The notes: a model not told the origin generated them from the sequence alone. A DNA stretch of 60,593 nucleotides from DAITQM01 sp039794245 (GCA_039794245.1 JBDIVS010000018.1:1-60593), one strand, 5' to 3'; counted from the first letter of the stretch, positions 39,401-48,633 are shown. Translations and numbers: made by a program.

Positions 39401-40330
39401 TCAATCATCAACTTCAATAACCCGGAACTCGCCGATAATCACCCTGCCGGGTTTGTAACGATCCATCAGCGCGATCAGATTGCGGTCGGCGGTTTTCAAA
39501 TCGGCCGGTTGCAAGCCGGCGAGTCCGGGCAAGCCAACCGAACCGAGCAACATGCACGAGCGCTCGGGGATACCGACTTGGTTGACGTTGCACGTGGTCC
39601 AGAAGGCCCAAACTTTGTTGCAAGTCGAGCCGACGCGCGACCTGGCGCATTTAGGCCGCTCGTCACGAATCATATCGCGCACATGATCGGCCGTGGCGTA
39701 TGTACCGTATTTTTTCAGATATTCCGCGGCAAGCTCCTTGCCCTGCGTGATCTGGTCTGGGCTCAAACTTTAACGAAGTGCAAGGTGGTGCTTGATCAGG
39801 GGCGGATTCTGGGTTTCGGCCGCCAGATAGGACCAGGCGAATGCCTGGGGTAAATCGACCTCGGTATCCTTGCCGTTTTGATACATATACCCAACTGCTG
39901 CATGAATTCCCGGAATTCTCGGTCAAGCTGGCGAGAAACCGGGCGCGTCACCCCGGGTGAATTCGATGCTTTAACTAAAATTCTCATAAATTATTGATTT
40001 AATGAAGAAATATATAAATTCGAGCAAAATTTATGCAACTGTTGGGTATACGCCAGCCGGTACTGAGAGAATTTGTCGTTATAACGAGCCAGCTCCCGAT
40101 ACATTTCGAAAGCGCGTTGATCGTTGCCTTTTTTTATACTCGTTATCCGCTCGTTCAATCGCTTTTTCGAACGCCAATACCGCATTCTGGTTTTGCTGAC
40201 CGAACCCGCCAGGACCGAACGAAGTCAAACTGCCTGTTCGGAGTTGTTGATCCGGTTGCTGGGCAAAAGCCGACGAAAAGATCATACCCAGCGCCAGCGG
40301 CACAAGACATTTTTGTAAATTCACGTTCAT
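39401..40330 (-). pseudogene. secreted Sel1-repeat protein, inactivated by frameshift, element insertion and stop
   Basis: Start at ATG 40330: MNVNLQKCLVPLALGMIFSS then AFAQQ, a clear signal peptide. The frame runs to NEYKK at a run of seven A (about 40133), where one base must be dropped to continue GNDQRAFEMYRELARYNDKF, SQYRLAY. At 40050 element C interrupts it. Removing the element plus one TATA copy restores RLAYMYQNGKDTEVDLPQAF then AWSYLAAE, a normal Sel1 repeat. An in-frame TAA at about 39774 separates HHLALR from SLSPDQITQGKELAAEYLKK. The rest reads to the stop at 39401. Sel1 proteins are helical scaffolds; this one was periplasmic or exported. Confidence 0.85.
39890..40046 (+). mobile_element. 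non-autonomous palindromic element, copy C (157 bp)
   Basis: Left end CCCAACTGCTGCATGAATT (39890), right end AAATTTATGCAACTGTTGGG (ending 40046), flanked by TATA at 39886-39889 and 40047-40050. It is an internally deleted relative of copy B: both ends and the AT-rich segment are kept, but the central palindromes are gone, with CGGTCAAGCTGG joined directly to CGAGAAACCGGGCGCG. It interrupts the Sel1-repeat pseudogene. Confidence 0.88.
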
Positions 40331-40501
40331 AAAAGACCTCTGTCAATCGTCGAGTAAGGGGTCATTATCGTATATGTCAAGCGCCCGGCCGCAGGGCGGT
40401 ATCGAGCCGGGAATGGGTGGTCCCGAGCTACTCACCAATCCCGGTCCGCCAGCATTATGGGGCATGTTGGAAGCAGTGCCGGGCGAAGGTTTGCACGCCA
40501 C

Positions 40502-42364
40502 TCAGCCCTCGAACCCGTCGCGCAGCAGAAGATCAGGATCGGCCGGGGCGACGAGGGTGGATCCGGCGCTCGGCCGCGGCGATCCGGGGCCGAAGTTCAC
40601 GGCGACTTTGCGCTGCTCGGGCGGGGCGTTTTCGATCTCGAACGAAAAGGTGTAGCCGGTGCCCCACTTGATCTCGTTGCCGGGCGGGGCGCTGAACACG
40701 AGGCCCTGCCCGGTATTGGTCGTGAATGTCCAGTCGTTACCCGGGTCGTGGTCCACATCGTGGACGCTGACGTTGCCCAGAATACCGCCGGTTACCGGGA
40801 CGATGAAAGCGGTGATACCGTGATCGACATCGAAGTTCATCAGCATGTAGTTATAACGCCACAGGCCATTGCCCAGAGCCTGGCTCCGCACCGCCAGTTT
40901 CAGGTGGCCGACGCCCGGATTCTGGAAGGTGACGTTCTGGCTGCCGGTGTTGGGATCGGTGGCCGGCGGCACCCATTGGTCGATGGCCGGGCCGGTGACA
41001 AAAGCTCCGAACGGATAATCCCAGAAATTGCTGCTGGTGTTGCTGGGCGTGACAGGGCGAATGCCCATACTGTTGAAAATATTCGAATCGTCGCGGATCA
41101 CATACCACGACTCGAAAAAATACTGGGCGCCGGGTGTCGTCAGGTCGGTATTCAAAACCCGCAGGCGGTTCTCGCCCAGCGCGCTGGAGCTGTTATCCAG
41201 CACACCGTCGCCGTCCTGGTCGAAAAACGAGCCGGTGCTGACAAAAATACCGGTCCGGGGATTGACTTCAGCACGCGGGCCGATATCGACCGGGCTGTCG
41301 TTGTTGCCCACCCCATAGGTATCTTCGCAACCGGGCCACAGAATATGGTTTTCGGCGCCGGGAATGCCACCGTCACCGCAGTTGATCGTGCAGCCCTCAT
41401 TGATAGTCCAAAAGGCATGTTTGACCCCGGAGGCGCCGATCTGCTCCAGACGGCCGGCAACGACCCGGTATAGATTCCAGATCAGGTAGGGATGCTGGTC
41501 GTTGTTGTACGGCGGGAAGATGCCGTCGAACTTGGTGAACCAGGCGACATCGGCGCCATCCAGACCCTGCAGGTTTTTTAGACTGCTGCTGGGGGCGATG
41601 AGTTCGAAGGTATCGGGCCCGACCGTGACGGTGCCGACATCCTGGATCGTGCCCATCGTGGTCAGGCCGACATCAGCGATAAAGCCCTGGGTCGGCCACT
41701 TGGGACGGTCGGCGCAGGTCGCTCCCCGCACCTCGGTCTCGGCACCGGCCGGGATATTGAGATTGGCGTTGAGCGCCAGTTCGCCGATCATGATGCCGGC
41801 GAAAACGGGCTCGCCGAGCAGCGCCGCCAGCTCCTCGCCGATCGTCACGTCCATGCGTTCCATCACCAGTCGTTGTTCGGTGGGCCGGGCAAACACATGG
41901 ATGTTTTTGGCAATGAACAGGATGCGGCCCGAGTTATCGCGCAATTGCAGGCTGGGGAAACGCTCGCCGCGATGCGGCTCGACGAACAATCTCGAAAGCC
42001 GCACTTCGCGGCCGCCGCGGGCGATGACCAGCGGTGCCTCGAAAGCCAGGCTGCCGTTCAGAAAATCGTCGAACTGGCCTTGCGGCGCATGGAATTCGAG
42101 GCTGCCCAGGTTCAGCGCCGGCAATTCGAGCCGCGCTTCGTCACGCCTGAGCCGCTCGGGGGCCGATACCGTCAGGCCCATGTCATTGAGGATCATCGGC
42201 TTCAGCTTCAGTTCGGCCTCGCCGCCCCATGCCGACCACACCGCGGTGGGATTGGGGACCGGCCCGGGCGCCGCAGGCTGTTGTGCACCGGCCGCCGATA
42301 TCAAGAAAAAAACCGCTGCGCCGCACAGCCCGAGCCGCGCGCGCCTGCCATCATTTATATTCAT
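40502..42364 (-). CDS. secreted protein of unknown function with C-terminal LLRDGFEG tail
   Basis: A 620-residue protein with a signal peptide (residues 1-27, LCGAAVFFLISAAGAQQ). No enzyme motif was recognised. The middle contains cysteine pairs (INEGCTINCGDGG) and one calcium-loop-like DQDGDGVLDNSS. The region from about 230 to 600 appears beta-rich. The last residues DLLLRDGFEG match, in pattern, the end of the FG-GAP protein at 48725-50131 (DVLLADSFES), suggesting a shared tail signal. A hairpin-bearing divergent region separates it from phhA. Function unknown. Confidence 0.75.
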   Translation of the reverse strand: MNINDGRRARLGLCGAAVFFLISAAGAQQPAAPGPVPNPTAVWSAWGGEAELKLKPMILNDMGLTVSAPERLRRDEARLELPALNLGSLEFHAPQGQFDDFLNGSLAFEAPLVIARGGREVRLSRLFVEPHRGERFPSLQLRDNSGRILFIAKNIHVFARPTEQRLVMERMDVTIGEELAALLGEPVFAGIMIGELALNANLNIPAGAETEVRGATCADRPKWPTQGFIADVGLTTMGTIQDVGTVTVGPDTFELIAPSSSLKNLQGLDGADVAWFTKFDGIFPPYNNDQHPYLIWNLYRVVAGRLEQIGASGVKHAFWTINEGCTINCGDGGIPGAENHILWPGCEDTYGVGNNDSPVDIGPRAEVNPRTGIFVSTGSFFDQDGDGVLDNSSSALGENRLRVLNTDLTTPGAQYFFESWYVIRDDSNIFNSMGIRPVTPSNTSSNFWDYPFGAFVTGPAIDQWVPPATDPNTGSQNVTFQNPGVGHLKLAVRSQALGNGLWRYNYMLMNFDVDHGITAFIVPVTGGILGNVSVHDVDHDPGNDWTFTTNTGQGLVFSAPPGNEIKWGTGYTFSFEIENAPPEQRKVAVNFGPGSPRPSAGSTLVAPADPDLLLRDGFEG

Positions 42365-42479
42365 TACCTAACCCCTCTGTGCAATTCCTGTGCGATCGTT
42401 GACCCGCAAGATACGCGGGCCACTCTCATGTGGACGAACCCGCCGCATGTCTTAAATGCCAGCCCGGGCTCCCCATATT

Positions 42480-42530
42480 ATTATAGACTCCCTGGCGGGA
42501 CAGTCTAACCACCCGGGCAACACGCCCGGG
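42480..42530. promoter_or_regulatory. putative minus-strand promoter and two hairpins upstream of the secreted-protein gene
   Basis: On the minus strand a perfect TATAAT occurs at 42485-42480 with a weak -35. Overlapping it is a hairpin TAGACT-CCC/GGG-AGTCTA (42484-42507), and next to it CCCGGGC / GCCCGGG with a 5-base loop (42512-42530). The placement suggests regulation of the 40502-42364 gene, but no regulator is known. Confidence 0.45.
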
Positions 42531-42605
42531 CGGCGCCCTTCCTGCGTGCTCAACGTGTTCATGACCTCGCCAGCGCAGGCAATGCCCGGCGCCGGCTGCA
42601 ATCGC

Positions 42606-42634
42606 CCGACAGCCACGGCGGTCAATGTTATACT
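42606..42634 (+). promoter_or_regulatory. extended -10 promoter of phhA
   Basis: CCGACA (42606-42611), 17-base spacer, TATACT (42629-42634) preceded by TGT, an extended -10 element. About 50 bases upstream of the phhA ATG. Confidence 0.65.
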
Positions 42635-42683
42635 TCGAGATCGGTTCCAATTCCCGGTCAACGGCGCGCAGCGCCTGGAGCGC

Positions 42684-43484
42684 ATGATGGGCAAAGGTAC
42701 CAAATACGTTGCCAAAATCCCCGATTCGGACGGGAAAATCGCCTATACCGACGAGGAAAACGCGATCTGGCACGAGTTGATCACGCGCCAGATGCAAATC
42801 GTCCAAAACCGCGCCTGCCGGGAGTTCATCGACGGGCTCGAAATCCTGGCACTGCCGCAAGACCGGATACCGCAGCCGGCCGAAGTCTCTGCCGTACTCC
42901 ACGCCCGGACCGGCTGGCAGATCGAACCGGTACCAGCGCTGATCGATTTCGACCAATTCTTCGCCCTGCTCGCCGACCGCCGCTTCCCTGCCGCCTCGTT
43001 CATCCGCAGCCGCGAGGAAATGGAATACTTGCAGGAACCGGATATTTTCCACGAGATCTTCGGCCATTGCGCCATGCTGGTCCACCCGGCGTTCGCCGAT
43101 TTCACCGCCGCTTACGGCCGCGCCGGGGTCGCCGCCGACAAGGCCAACCGCGTGATGCTCGCCCGCTTGTACTGGTTCACCGTCGAATTCGGCCTGCTCG
43201 ATACGCCAGAAGGCCTGCGGATCTACGGCGGCGGCATCAACTCCTCGCCCGGCGAGACGGTTTATGCGCTGGAAAGCGACAAACCGTACCGCAAACCGTT
43301 CGATCCGATCGAAGCGCTGCGCACGCCGTACCGGATCGATATCTTTCAGACCGTATATTACGTGCTGCACCGGATCGACGACCTGTACGAGCTGGCGCGC
43401 GCCGACCTCAATCACCTGGTACGCATCGCCCGGGCCCTCGGCCCGCTGGCCCCGACCTACCCGCCAAAACAACAGGCGGCGTGA
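42684..43484 (+). CDS. phhA: phenylalanine-4-hydroxylase
   Basis: A 266-residue iron- and pterin-dependent monooxygenase converting phenylalanine to tyrosine. Iron ligands His123 and His128 (DIFHEIFGHCAML) and Glu168 (WFTVEFGL) are present. Other family blocks are YTDEENAIWHELITRQ and YGGGINSSPGETVYAL. The frame is open upstream to 42456, but that part crosses the promoter and is not family-like; ATG 42684 with TGGAG before it is preferred (42687 also possible). Followed after 38 bases by the pterin-recycling dehydratase. Confidence 0.94.
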   Translation: MMGKGTKYVAKIPDSDGKIAYTDEENAIWHELITRQMQIVQNRACREFIDGLEILALPQDRIPQPAEVSAVLHARTGWQIEPVPALIDFDQFFALLADRRFPAASFIRSREEMEYLQEPDIFHEIFGHCAMLVHPAFADFTAAYGRAGVAADKANRVMLARLYWFTVEFGLLDTPEGLRIYGGGINSSPGETVYALESDKPYRKPFDPIEALRTPYRIDIFQTVYYVLHRIDDLYELARADLNHLVRIARALGPLAPTYPPKQQAA

Positions 43485-43522
43485 ACACCGATCCGAAGAC
43501 CCGAACCCTGGAGAAACGAGCG

Positions 43523-43855
43523 ATGACTCTGGCCGACAAGCACTGCGTGCCCTGCGAGGGCGGGACCGAACCGTTGAGCGCGGCCCGCGCCGGCCAGTTG
43601 CTGGCCCAGGTTCCGGGCTGGCAACTGGCCGCCGACGGCCAGTCCATCCGCCGCGAATTTTCGTTCAAGGGTTTTTACAAGACGATGGCGTTCATCAATG
43701 CCATGGCATGGATCGCCAACCAGGAAGGGCATCATCCGGATTTTTCCGCCGGCTTCAACTACTGCCATGTGACGTTTACGACACACGCCATCGGCGGGCT
43801 GTCGGAAAACGACTTCATCTGCGCGGCACGGGTCAACGCCCTTTTGGAGTCCTAA
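43523..43855 (+). CDS. phhB: pterin-4a-carbinolamine dehydratase
   Basis: A 110-residue protein, MTLADKHCVPCEGGTEPLSA, with the active-site block ANQEGHHPDFSAGFNYCHVT (His70, His71) and THAIGGLSENDFICAARVN. It dehydrates the 4a-hydroxy pterin made by PhhA, so the two act together. The start codon ATG 43523 has GGAGAAACGAGCG before it; the longer open frame upstream is the shadow of phhA. The next gene starts 3 bases after its stop. Confidence 0.93.
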   Translation: MTLADKHCVPCEGGTEPLSAARAGQLLAQVPGWQLAADGQSIRREFSFKGFYKTMAFINAMAWIANQEGHHPDFSAGFNYCHVTFTTHAIGGLSENDFICAARVNALLES

Positions 43856-43858
43856 GCG

Positions 43859-44815
43859 GTGGCGCTGGCCGGCAAGATCGTACCCGACGAAAGCGCTGCT
43901 CTGCGCGAGCGGCTGAACGAGGCGGCGGCGCAAATCGCAGCGGTGATCCTCGGCAAGGACACCGAAATCCGTCTGGCGCTGACGGCGTTGTTCGCCGGCG
44001 GCCACCTGTTGATCGAGGACGTGCCCGGCGTCGGCAAGACGACGCTCGCCAAGGCGCTGTCCAGGACACTCGGCCTCGGCTTCCGGCGCATCCAGTTCAC
44101 CAGCGACCTCTTGCCGGCCGATGTCGTCGGGGTCTCGATCTACCGCCCCGACAGCGGTACTTTCGATTTCCATCCCGGCCCGATCTTCACCTCGGTGGTG
44201 CTCGCCGACGAGCTCAACCGCGCCACCCCCAAGACGCAGAGCGCCCTGCTCGAAGCGATGGCCGAGGCGCAGGTCAGCACCGACGGCCGGACCCTGCCGC
44301 TGCCCAAGCCCTTTTTCGTGATCGCGACACAAAATCCGCACGACCAGGCCGGCGCCTACCCGCTGCCGGAATCGCAGCTCGATCGTTTCTTGCTGACCAT
44401 CAGCCTCGGCCTGCCCAACCGCGAAGCGGAGCGGCACCTGCTCAGGCGCGATGCCCACCAGGAAATACTCGACAATCTTCCGCCGCTGTTCGACAGCGCC
44501 GCCGTGCTCGCCATCCAGCAGCAGGTGGCCCACCTGCATGTCTCCGATGCACTGCTCGATTACGTCCAGGACCTGCTCGCTGCGAGCCGTTCGACCGGTG
44601 CTTTCCGGCATGGTTTGTCGCCGCGCGCCGGCCTCGCATTGCTCGCTGCCGGGCGCGCCCACGCCTACCTCGCCGGCCGCGATTTTGCCCTGCCGGAAGA
44701 CATCAAGGCGGTGTTTGTCGCCCTCGCCCGCCACCGCTTGACGCCGCTCAACGAAATCCGTGACGGCATCGGGCCGCAGCTCGATCGCCTCCTGGAAGAC
44801 GTCCCCGTTCCATGA
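43859..44815 (+). CDS. MoxR-type AAA+ ATPase
   Basis: A 318-residue AAA+ protein. Walker A DVPGVGKTTLAKAL (54-67), Walker B VVLADELNRATPKTQSALLE, sensor FVIATQNPHDQAGAYPLPES, and the MoxR-type C-terminal lid with GLSPRAGLALLAAGRAHAYL. The GTG start lies 3 bases after the phhB stop. First gene of a MoxR-DUF58-transglutaminase module in which MoxR is thought to act as a chaperone for the neighbouring proteins or their metal-dependent targets. Confidence 0.9.
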   Translation: MALAGKIVPDESAALRERLNEAAAQIAAVILGKDTEIRLALTALFAGGHLLIEDVPGVGKTTLAKALSRTLGLGFRRIQFTSDLLPADVVGVSIYRPDSGTFDFHPGPIFTSVVLADELNRATPKTQSALLEAMAEAQVSTDGRTLPLPKPFFVIATQNPHDQAGAYPLPESQLDRFLLTISLGLPNREAERHLLRRDAHQEILDNLPPLFDSAAVLAIQQQVAHLHVSDALLDYVQDLLAASRSTGAFRHGLSPRAGLALLAAGRAHAYLAGRDFALPEDIKAVFVALARHRLTPLNEIRDGIGPQLDRLLEDVPVP

Positions 44816-44847
44816 CCCGGCTCATGCATCATCCGCTCTGACCTGCG

Positions 44848-45867
44848 ATGGCCGCCGTAGACCCGATCCCGTCGCCCACCGGCGGCCTTGACCCCAGGCG
44901 CCTTGAGGCGATATGGAGACGATATCGGGAACGATGGCTCACCCGCTTTCTCGCCCGCCGCGGCCCGCTCACGCCGCCGTTCACGCTGGTTTACCGCCGG
45001 ATCTTCGTGCTGCCGACCCGTTTCGGTCTGGCCTATGGCCTGCTGCTCGCGGCGATGATCCTCGGCGGTCTGAACTTCAACAACAATCTCGGGCTGCTGC
45101 TCGGCTTTCTGCTGGTCGCCGTGGCACATGCCAGCCTTCATCTTTCCTATCTCAATCTGCGCGGTATCGCAGTCCGCGCGATCGATGCCCCGCCGGTCCA
45201 CGCTGGCCAGCCGGTCATCGTGCGCCTCAGGCTGGCCGCCGCTGACGGCCGAGCGCACCAGGCGATCGAAGCGCATCTGGCACAAGCAGGCGCGGTTGGC
45301 GACCTGCCGCCGGCCGGCCCCGGCGCCCCGGCCGAGACCATCATTAGGCTGACGCTGCCCGCCCTGCCGCGCGGCATGCACGATCCCGGCCGCATACAAC
45401 TCGCCAGCCGCTACCCGCTCGGCCTGTTCCGGGCCTGGAGCTGGATCGAAGGCGGCCGCTTCGTGATGATCTACCCGCGCCCGGCTGCCCACCCACCGCC
45501 GCTGCCGATCGGCCCGCAGGGCTACCGCCCGGCGTTGGTCTCCGGCGATGGTGACGACGATCTGCTGGGCCTCAGGGAATATCGGGCCGGCGACCCGCTG
45601 CCGGCCGTGGCGTGGAAAGCGAGCGCCCGGCACGGCGACCTGCTGTGCAAACGCTTCGCCGCGCCGCAAGGCGGCGTGGTCGATCTCGATTGGCACCGGG
45701 TTCCGGCGGCGGATGACGAACAGCGGCTTGAAATCCTCTGCGCGTGGGTGCTGGAAGCCCATCGCCGGCAATTGCGTTATCGCCTGCTCCTGCCGGACAC
45801 GACGCTCGCCGCCGGCGGCGGAATCGCACAACGCGAGCGCTGCCTGGCGGCGCTGGCGCTATTTTGA
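44848..45867 (+). CDS. DUF58-domain membrane protein
   Basis: A 339-residue protein with two adjacent hydrophobic segments (FGLAYGLLLAAMILGGLNF, LGLLLGFLLVAVAHASLHL) near residues 58-98. The DUF58 signature LREYRAGDPLPAVAWKASAR is near residue 255. DUF58 proteins form a conserved unit with MoxR and a transglutaminase-like protein; their biochemical role is unproven. It begins 32 bases after moxR and ends 9 bases before the transglutaminase gene. The C-terminus is short, without a von Willebrand domain. Confidence 0.86.
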   Translation: MAAVDPIPSPTGGLDPRRLEAIWRRYRERWLTRFLARRGPLTPPFTLVYRRIFVLPTRFGLAYGLLLAAMILGGLNFNNNLGLLLGFLLVAVAHASLHLSYLNLRGIAVRAIDAPPVHAGQPVIVRLRLAAADGRAHQAIEAHLAQAGAVGDLPPAGPGAPAETIIRLTLPALPRGMHDPGRIQLASRYPLGLFRAWSWIEGGRFVMIYPRPAAHPPPLPIGPQGYRPALVSGDGDDDLLGLREYRAGDPLPAVAWKASARHGDLLCKRFAAPQGGVVDLDWHRVPAADDEQRLEILCAWVLEAHRRQLRYRLLLPDTTLAAGGGIAQRERCLAALALF

Positions 45868-45876
45868 GGGGTTCGC

Positions 45877-47880
45877 ATGGCGATGAGTCCCTGGCGCCGG
45901 CAGAAAATCTCGACCCGCACGATGCGCTGGTCGCTGGGCGCGCTGCTGGTCATCGTGCTGCCCCATCTGATGCTGCAACCGGTGCCACTGGCCGCGCTGC
46001 TGCCGCTCCCTTACCTCTGGCGCTTGAAGTCCTCGGGTCCGGGGTACCGGCCGCCGCCGGTCATTTTGCGCATCGCCCTCACCCTGGCGATGATCGCGCT
46101 GGTGATCCAAGCCCACGGCGCATTGCTCGGGCGGCGGGCGGCCACCGCGATGCTCGCCGCGATGCTGTCGCTGAAAGTGATCGAACTGGTCACCGTGCGT
46201 GACGGGCGGTTGATCGTCGCCGCCGGATTTTTCCTGGCTGCGACCTATTTTCTATTCAATCAGGATTTTATTTATCTTTTATGGCTATTGATTGTGGCGC
46301 TCGCCGGCAGCGCGGCGCTCGCCGGGCTGGCCCGCGACGAAGCGCAGGCCCTTTGCACACCGCCCGCCACACCGGCGGCCCCGGGATCGCCGCGGCTGGT
46401 ACCGGCGCTACGCCTGGTTTTACTTGCCCTGCCCGTCGGCCTGTTGCTGTTTTTGCTGTTCCCGCGCCTCGGCACACCCCTGTGGGGCATTCCCGAATAC
46501 ACCCTGGACGGCAGAACCGGCTTGTCGGAGGAGATGGCACCGGGCCGGATCCAACGGCTTTTCATGGACGACCGGCCGGCGTTCCGGGCGATTTTCCCCG
46601 GTGCGCCGCCGGCGGCGCGCGAGCTTTACTGGCGCGGCCCCGTGCTCTGGCATTTCGACGGCGAAACCTGGACCCGGGGCCACCTCGGCCTGGCCGCCAA
46701 GGACCGCCGGCCGCGGCCGGCCGACGCCGACCTGCATTACGAGATTCAGCTCGAACCACAGGAACGGCACTGGGTTTTCGCGCTCGATTACCCGGCGCGG
46801 TGGCCGGAAGAAGCACGGCTGACGCACGATTACCAGTTGCTCAGCCGCAAGGCGATCACCGCGCTGACCCGTTACGAAGTCGCCTCCGACCTCGATTACC
46901 GCGACTGGCCGGACGCCTTGACCACCGGCGCCCGCATGTGGGCACTTCAGCTCCCCGCCGATCTGAACCCGCGCACCCGGGCACTGATCACCGACTGGCG
47001 CCGGCGCTTCCCGGCCGACCGCGACCTGATCGATCACGCCCTCTGGTGGTTCGCCAGCGAACCGTTTTTCTACACGCTCGATGCCCCGCCGCTCGGCCGC
47101 CACGGGGTTGATGAGTTTCTGTTCGATTTGCGGCGCGGTTATTGCGAATACTACGCCTCGGCGTTCGCCGTGATGATGCGCGCCGCCGGCATCCCGGCGC
47201 GTGTGGTCACCGGCTATCAGGGCGGCTGGTACAGCCAGGCCGGAGGCTACCTGCTGGTGCGCAATTCCGATGCCCATGCCTGGGCCGAAGTCTGGCTGCC
47301 GGGCAAGGGCTGGAAGCGCTTCGATCCAACGGCAATGGTCGCCCCCGAGCGGGTCGAATCCGGCGCCACGGCAGCACTGCCCAACAGCCGGGGCTGGATC
47401 GACTGGCCGTGGGTGCGGGCCTGGCGCAATCGCCTCGACCGGGTGCGCGTTTTGTGGAACAACTGGGTTCTGGGCTTCGATACCAGCCGCCAACAGGGCC
47501 TGGTCCGGCCGCTCGGCATCGCTGCCGACCCGCGGACCACGCTGCTCATCCTGCTGGTCGCGGCGCTCATCGCCGGCGTGGCGCTGGTGCATCACCTGGC
47601 GGGCCGGGCCCGCCGCCGCGAAGAGCGGCTCGCCAGGCTCTATCGCCGATTGCAACGCCGCCTGGCGCGTCTCGGTCTGGGCCGCGCTCCCGGTGAAGGC
47701 CCACTCGAATACAGCGCGCGGGCACAAGCCGCACTGGCCCGCGGCGGCCCCGAATTGGCCGCGTTCATCCAGCTGTATATCGCCGCCCGCTACGGGGGCG
47801 CCGCTCCGGACTATCCCCGGCTCGAAGCTTCGCTGCGGCGCTTCCAGCCAAAACGCCGGATGCCGGCCGCCACCGCCTGA
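45877..47880 (+). CDS. TgpA-like membrane transglutaminase
   Basis: A 667-residue protein. The N-terminal part has about six membrane segments (residues 15-190, DUF3488). The periplasmic transglutaminase core carries Cys423 (RRGYCEYYASAFAVMMRAAG), His467 (NSDAHAWAEVWLP) and Asp483 (KRFDPTAMV). A last membrane segment near 560 (TLLILLVAALIAGVALVHHL) is followed by a DUF4129-like tail. The triad is intact. Related to P. aeruginosa TgpA, which is needed for viability. Third gene of the MoxR-DUF58 module. Confidence 0.9.
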   Translation: MAMSPWRRQKISTRTMRWSLGALLVIVLPHLMLQPVPLAALLPLPYLWRLKSSGPGYRPPPVILRIALTLAMIALVIQAHGALLGRRAATAMLAAMLSLKVIELVTVRDGRLIVAAGFFLAATYFLFNQDFIYLLWLLIVALAGSAALAGLARDEAQALCTPPATPAAPGSPRLVPALRLVLLALPVGLLLFLLFPRLGTPLWGIPEYTLDGRTGLSEEMAPGRIQRLFMDDRPAFRAIFPGAPPAARELYWRGPVLWHFDGETWTRGHLGLAAKDRRPRPADADLHYEIQLEPQERHWVFALDYPARWPEEARLTHDYQLLSRKAITALTRYEVASDLDYRDWPDALTTGARMWALQLPADLNPRTRALITDWRRRFPADRDLIDHALWWFASEPFFYTLDAPPLGRHGVDEFLFDLRRGYCEYYASAFAVMMRAAGIPARVVTGYQGGWYSQAGGYLLVRNSDAHAWAEVWLPGKGWKRFDPTAMVAPERVESGATAALPNSRGWIDWPWVRAWRNRLDRVRVLWNNWVLGFDTSRQQGLVRPLGIAADPRTTLLILLVAALIAGVALVHHLAGRARRREERLARLYRRLQRRLARLGLGRAPGEGPLEYSARAQAALARGGPELAAFIQLYIAARYGGAAPDYPRLEASLRRFQPKRRMPAATA

Positions 47881-47943
47881 ACCCACGCTGAACGATACAC
47901 CGGAGGGTGCAGGCAAGCGAACGATTGTGTTCGCTGGCGATCT

Positions 47944-47949
47944 TATAAT
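47944..47949 (+). promoter_or_regulatory. possible -10 element upstream of slp
   Basis: A perfect TATAAT 67 bases before the slp ATG, in the 135-base gap after the transglutaminase gene. No good -35 at 16-18 bases, so it is weak evidence. Confidence 0.4.
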
Positions 47950-48015
47950 TCGAGACCGCGGCGTTGTCCCGACCGCCGCCGGATCGACCGTTGTATTCCT
48001 CTTGAGGTGAGCGAC

Positions 48016-48633
48016 ATGCCAACCCGGTTTTTCCCAGCGCCAAGATCCCGTCAGACACCCTACCGCCTCGCCGCCCCTGCCGTGCTGGCGGCGGTGCTCG
48101 CTGTCGCCGGCTGCGCCTCCATCCCCGAACCGCTGCGCGGCGACTATGCCGGCTTCCCACCGGCGACGACCTCAGACCAGGCCATCGGTAGCCACGTGCG
48201 CTGGGGCGGTGTGCTGATCGCCACCAAGCCGGAAAGCGACATCACTTGTTTCGAAATCCTCGGCAAATCGCTCGACCGGCAGCAAAGACCGGTCGATTAT
48301 GACGAGACCGCGGGGCGTTTCATCGCCTGCCAAAGCGGTTTTCAGGATCCGGAAATCTACCAGCAAGGCCGCGAGGTCACGGTGATCGGACGCATCGAAA
48401 ACATCGAACCTAGGCCGATCGGCAACTACGAATACCGCTATCCGATCGTCGATGCCGAGACGATCTATCTATGGCCGGAGCGTTCCGATTACGACTACTA
48501 CCCGTATGGCTACCCCTATTACCGGCCGTATTACTGGCCTTACTACGGTTACGGACATTTCGGCTACGGCCACTTCGGGTACGGCGGTCACGGCCATCTC
48601 GGTATCGGAATTCACGGCGACCACCATCGTTAA
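48016..48633 (+). CDS. slp: Slp-family outer-membrane lipoprotein
   Basis: A 205-residue lipoprotein with the lipobox LAVAGC (Cys33), then CASIPEPLRGDYAGFPPATT and VRWGGVLIATKPESDITCFE, typical of Slp (starvation-inducible lipoproteins), and the domain ending at GREVTVIGRIENIEPRPIGN. The last 45 residues are a Tyr/Gly/Pro/His-rich low-complexity tail (YYPYGYPYYRPYYWPYYGYG) with a GHFGYGHFGYGG repeat. GAGG precedes ATG 48016; a GTG at 48007 is an alternative. Confidence 0.85.
   Translation: MPTRFFPAPRSRQTPYRLAAPAVLAAVLAVAGCASIPEPLRGDYAGFPPATTSDQAIGSHVRWGGVLIATKPESDITCFEILGKSLDRQQRPVDYDETAGRFIACQSGFQDPEIYQQGREVTVIGRIENIEPRPIGNYEYRYPIVDAETIYLWPERSDYDYYPYGYPYYRPYYWPYYGYGHFGYGHFGYGGHGHLGIGIHGDHHR

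Noticed and set aside
40127..40140. Programmed frameshift at the run of seven A in the Sel1 gene
   Set aside because: The same gene also has an in-frame TAA and a mobile-element insertion, so simple decay (or a homopolymer sequencing error) is a better explanation.
42456..42683. Upstream extension of phenylalanine hydroxylase by 76 codons
   Set aside because: It crosses an extended -10 promoter and hairpins, and is not part of the family; ATG 42684 gives the normal length.
43067..43522. Upstream extension of the pterin dehydratase
   Set aside because: Antiphase reading of phhA; the family start is MTLADKHC at 43523.
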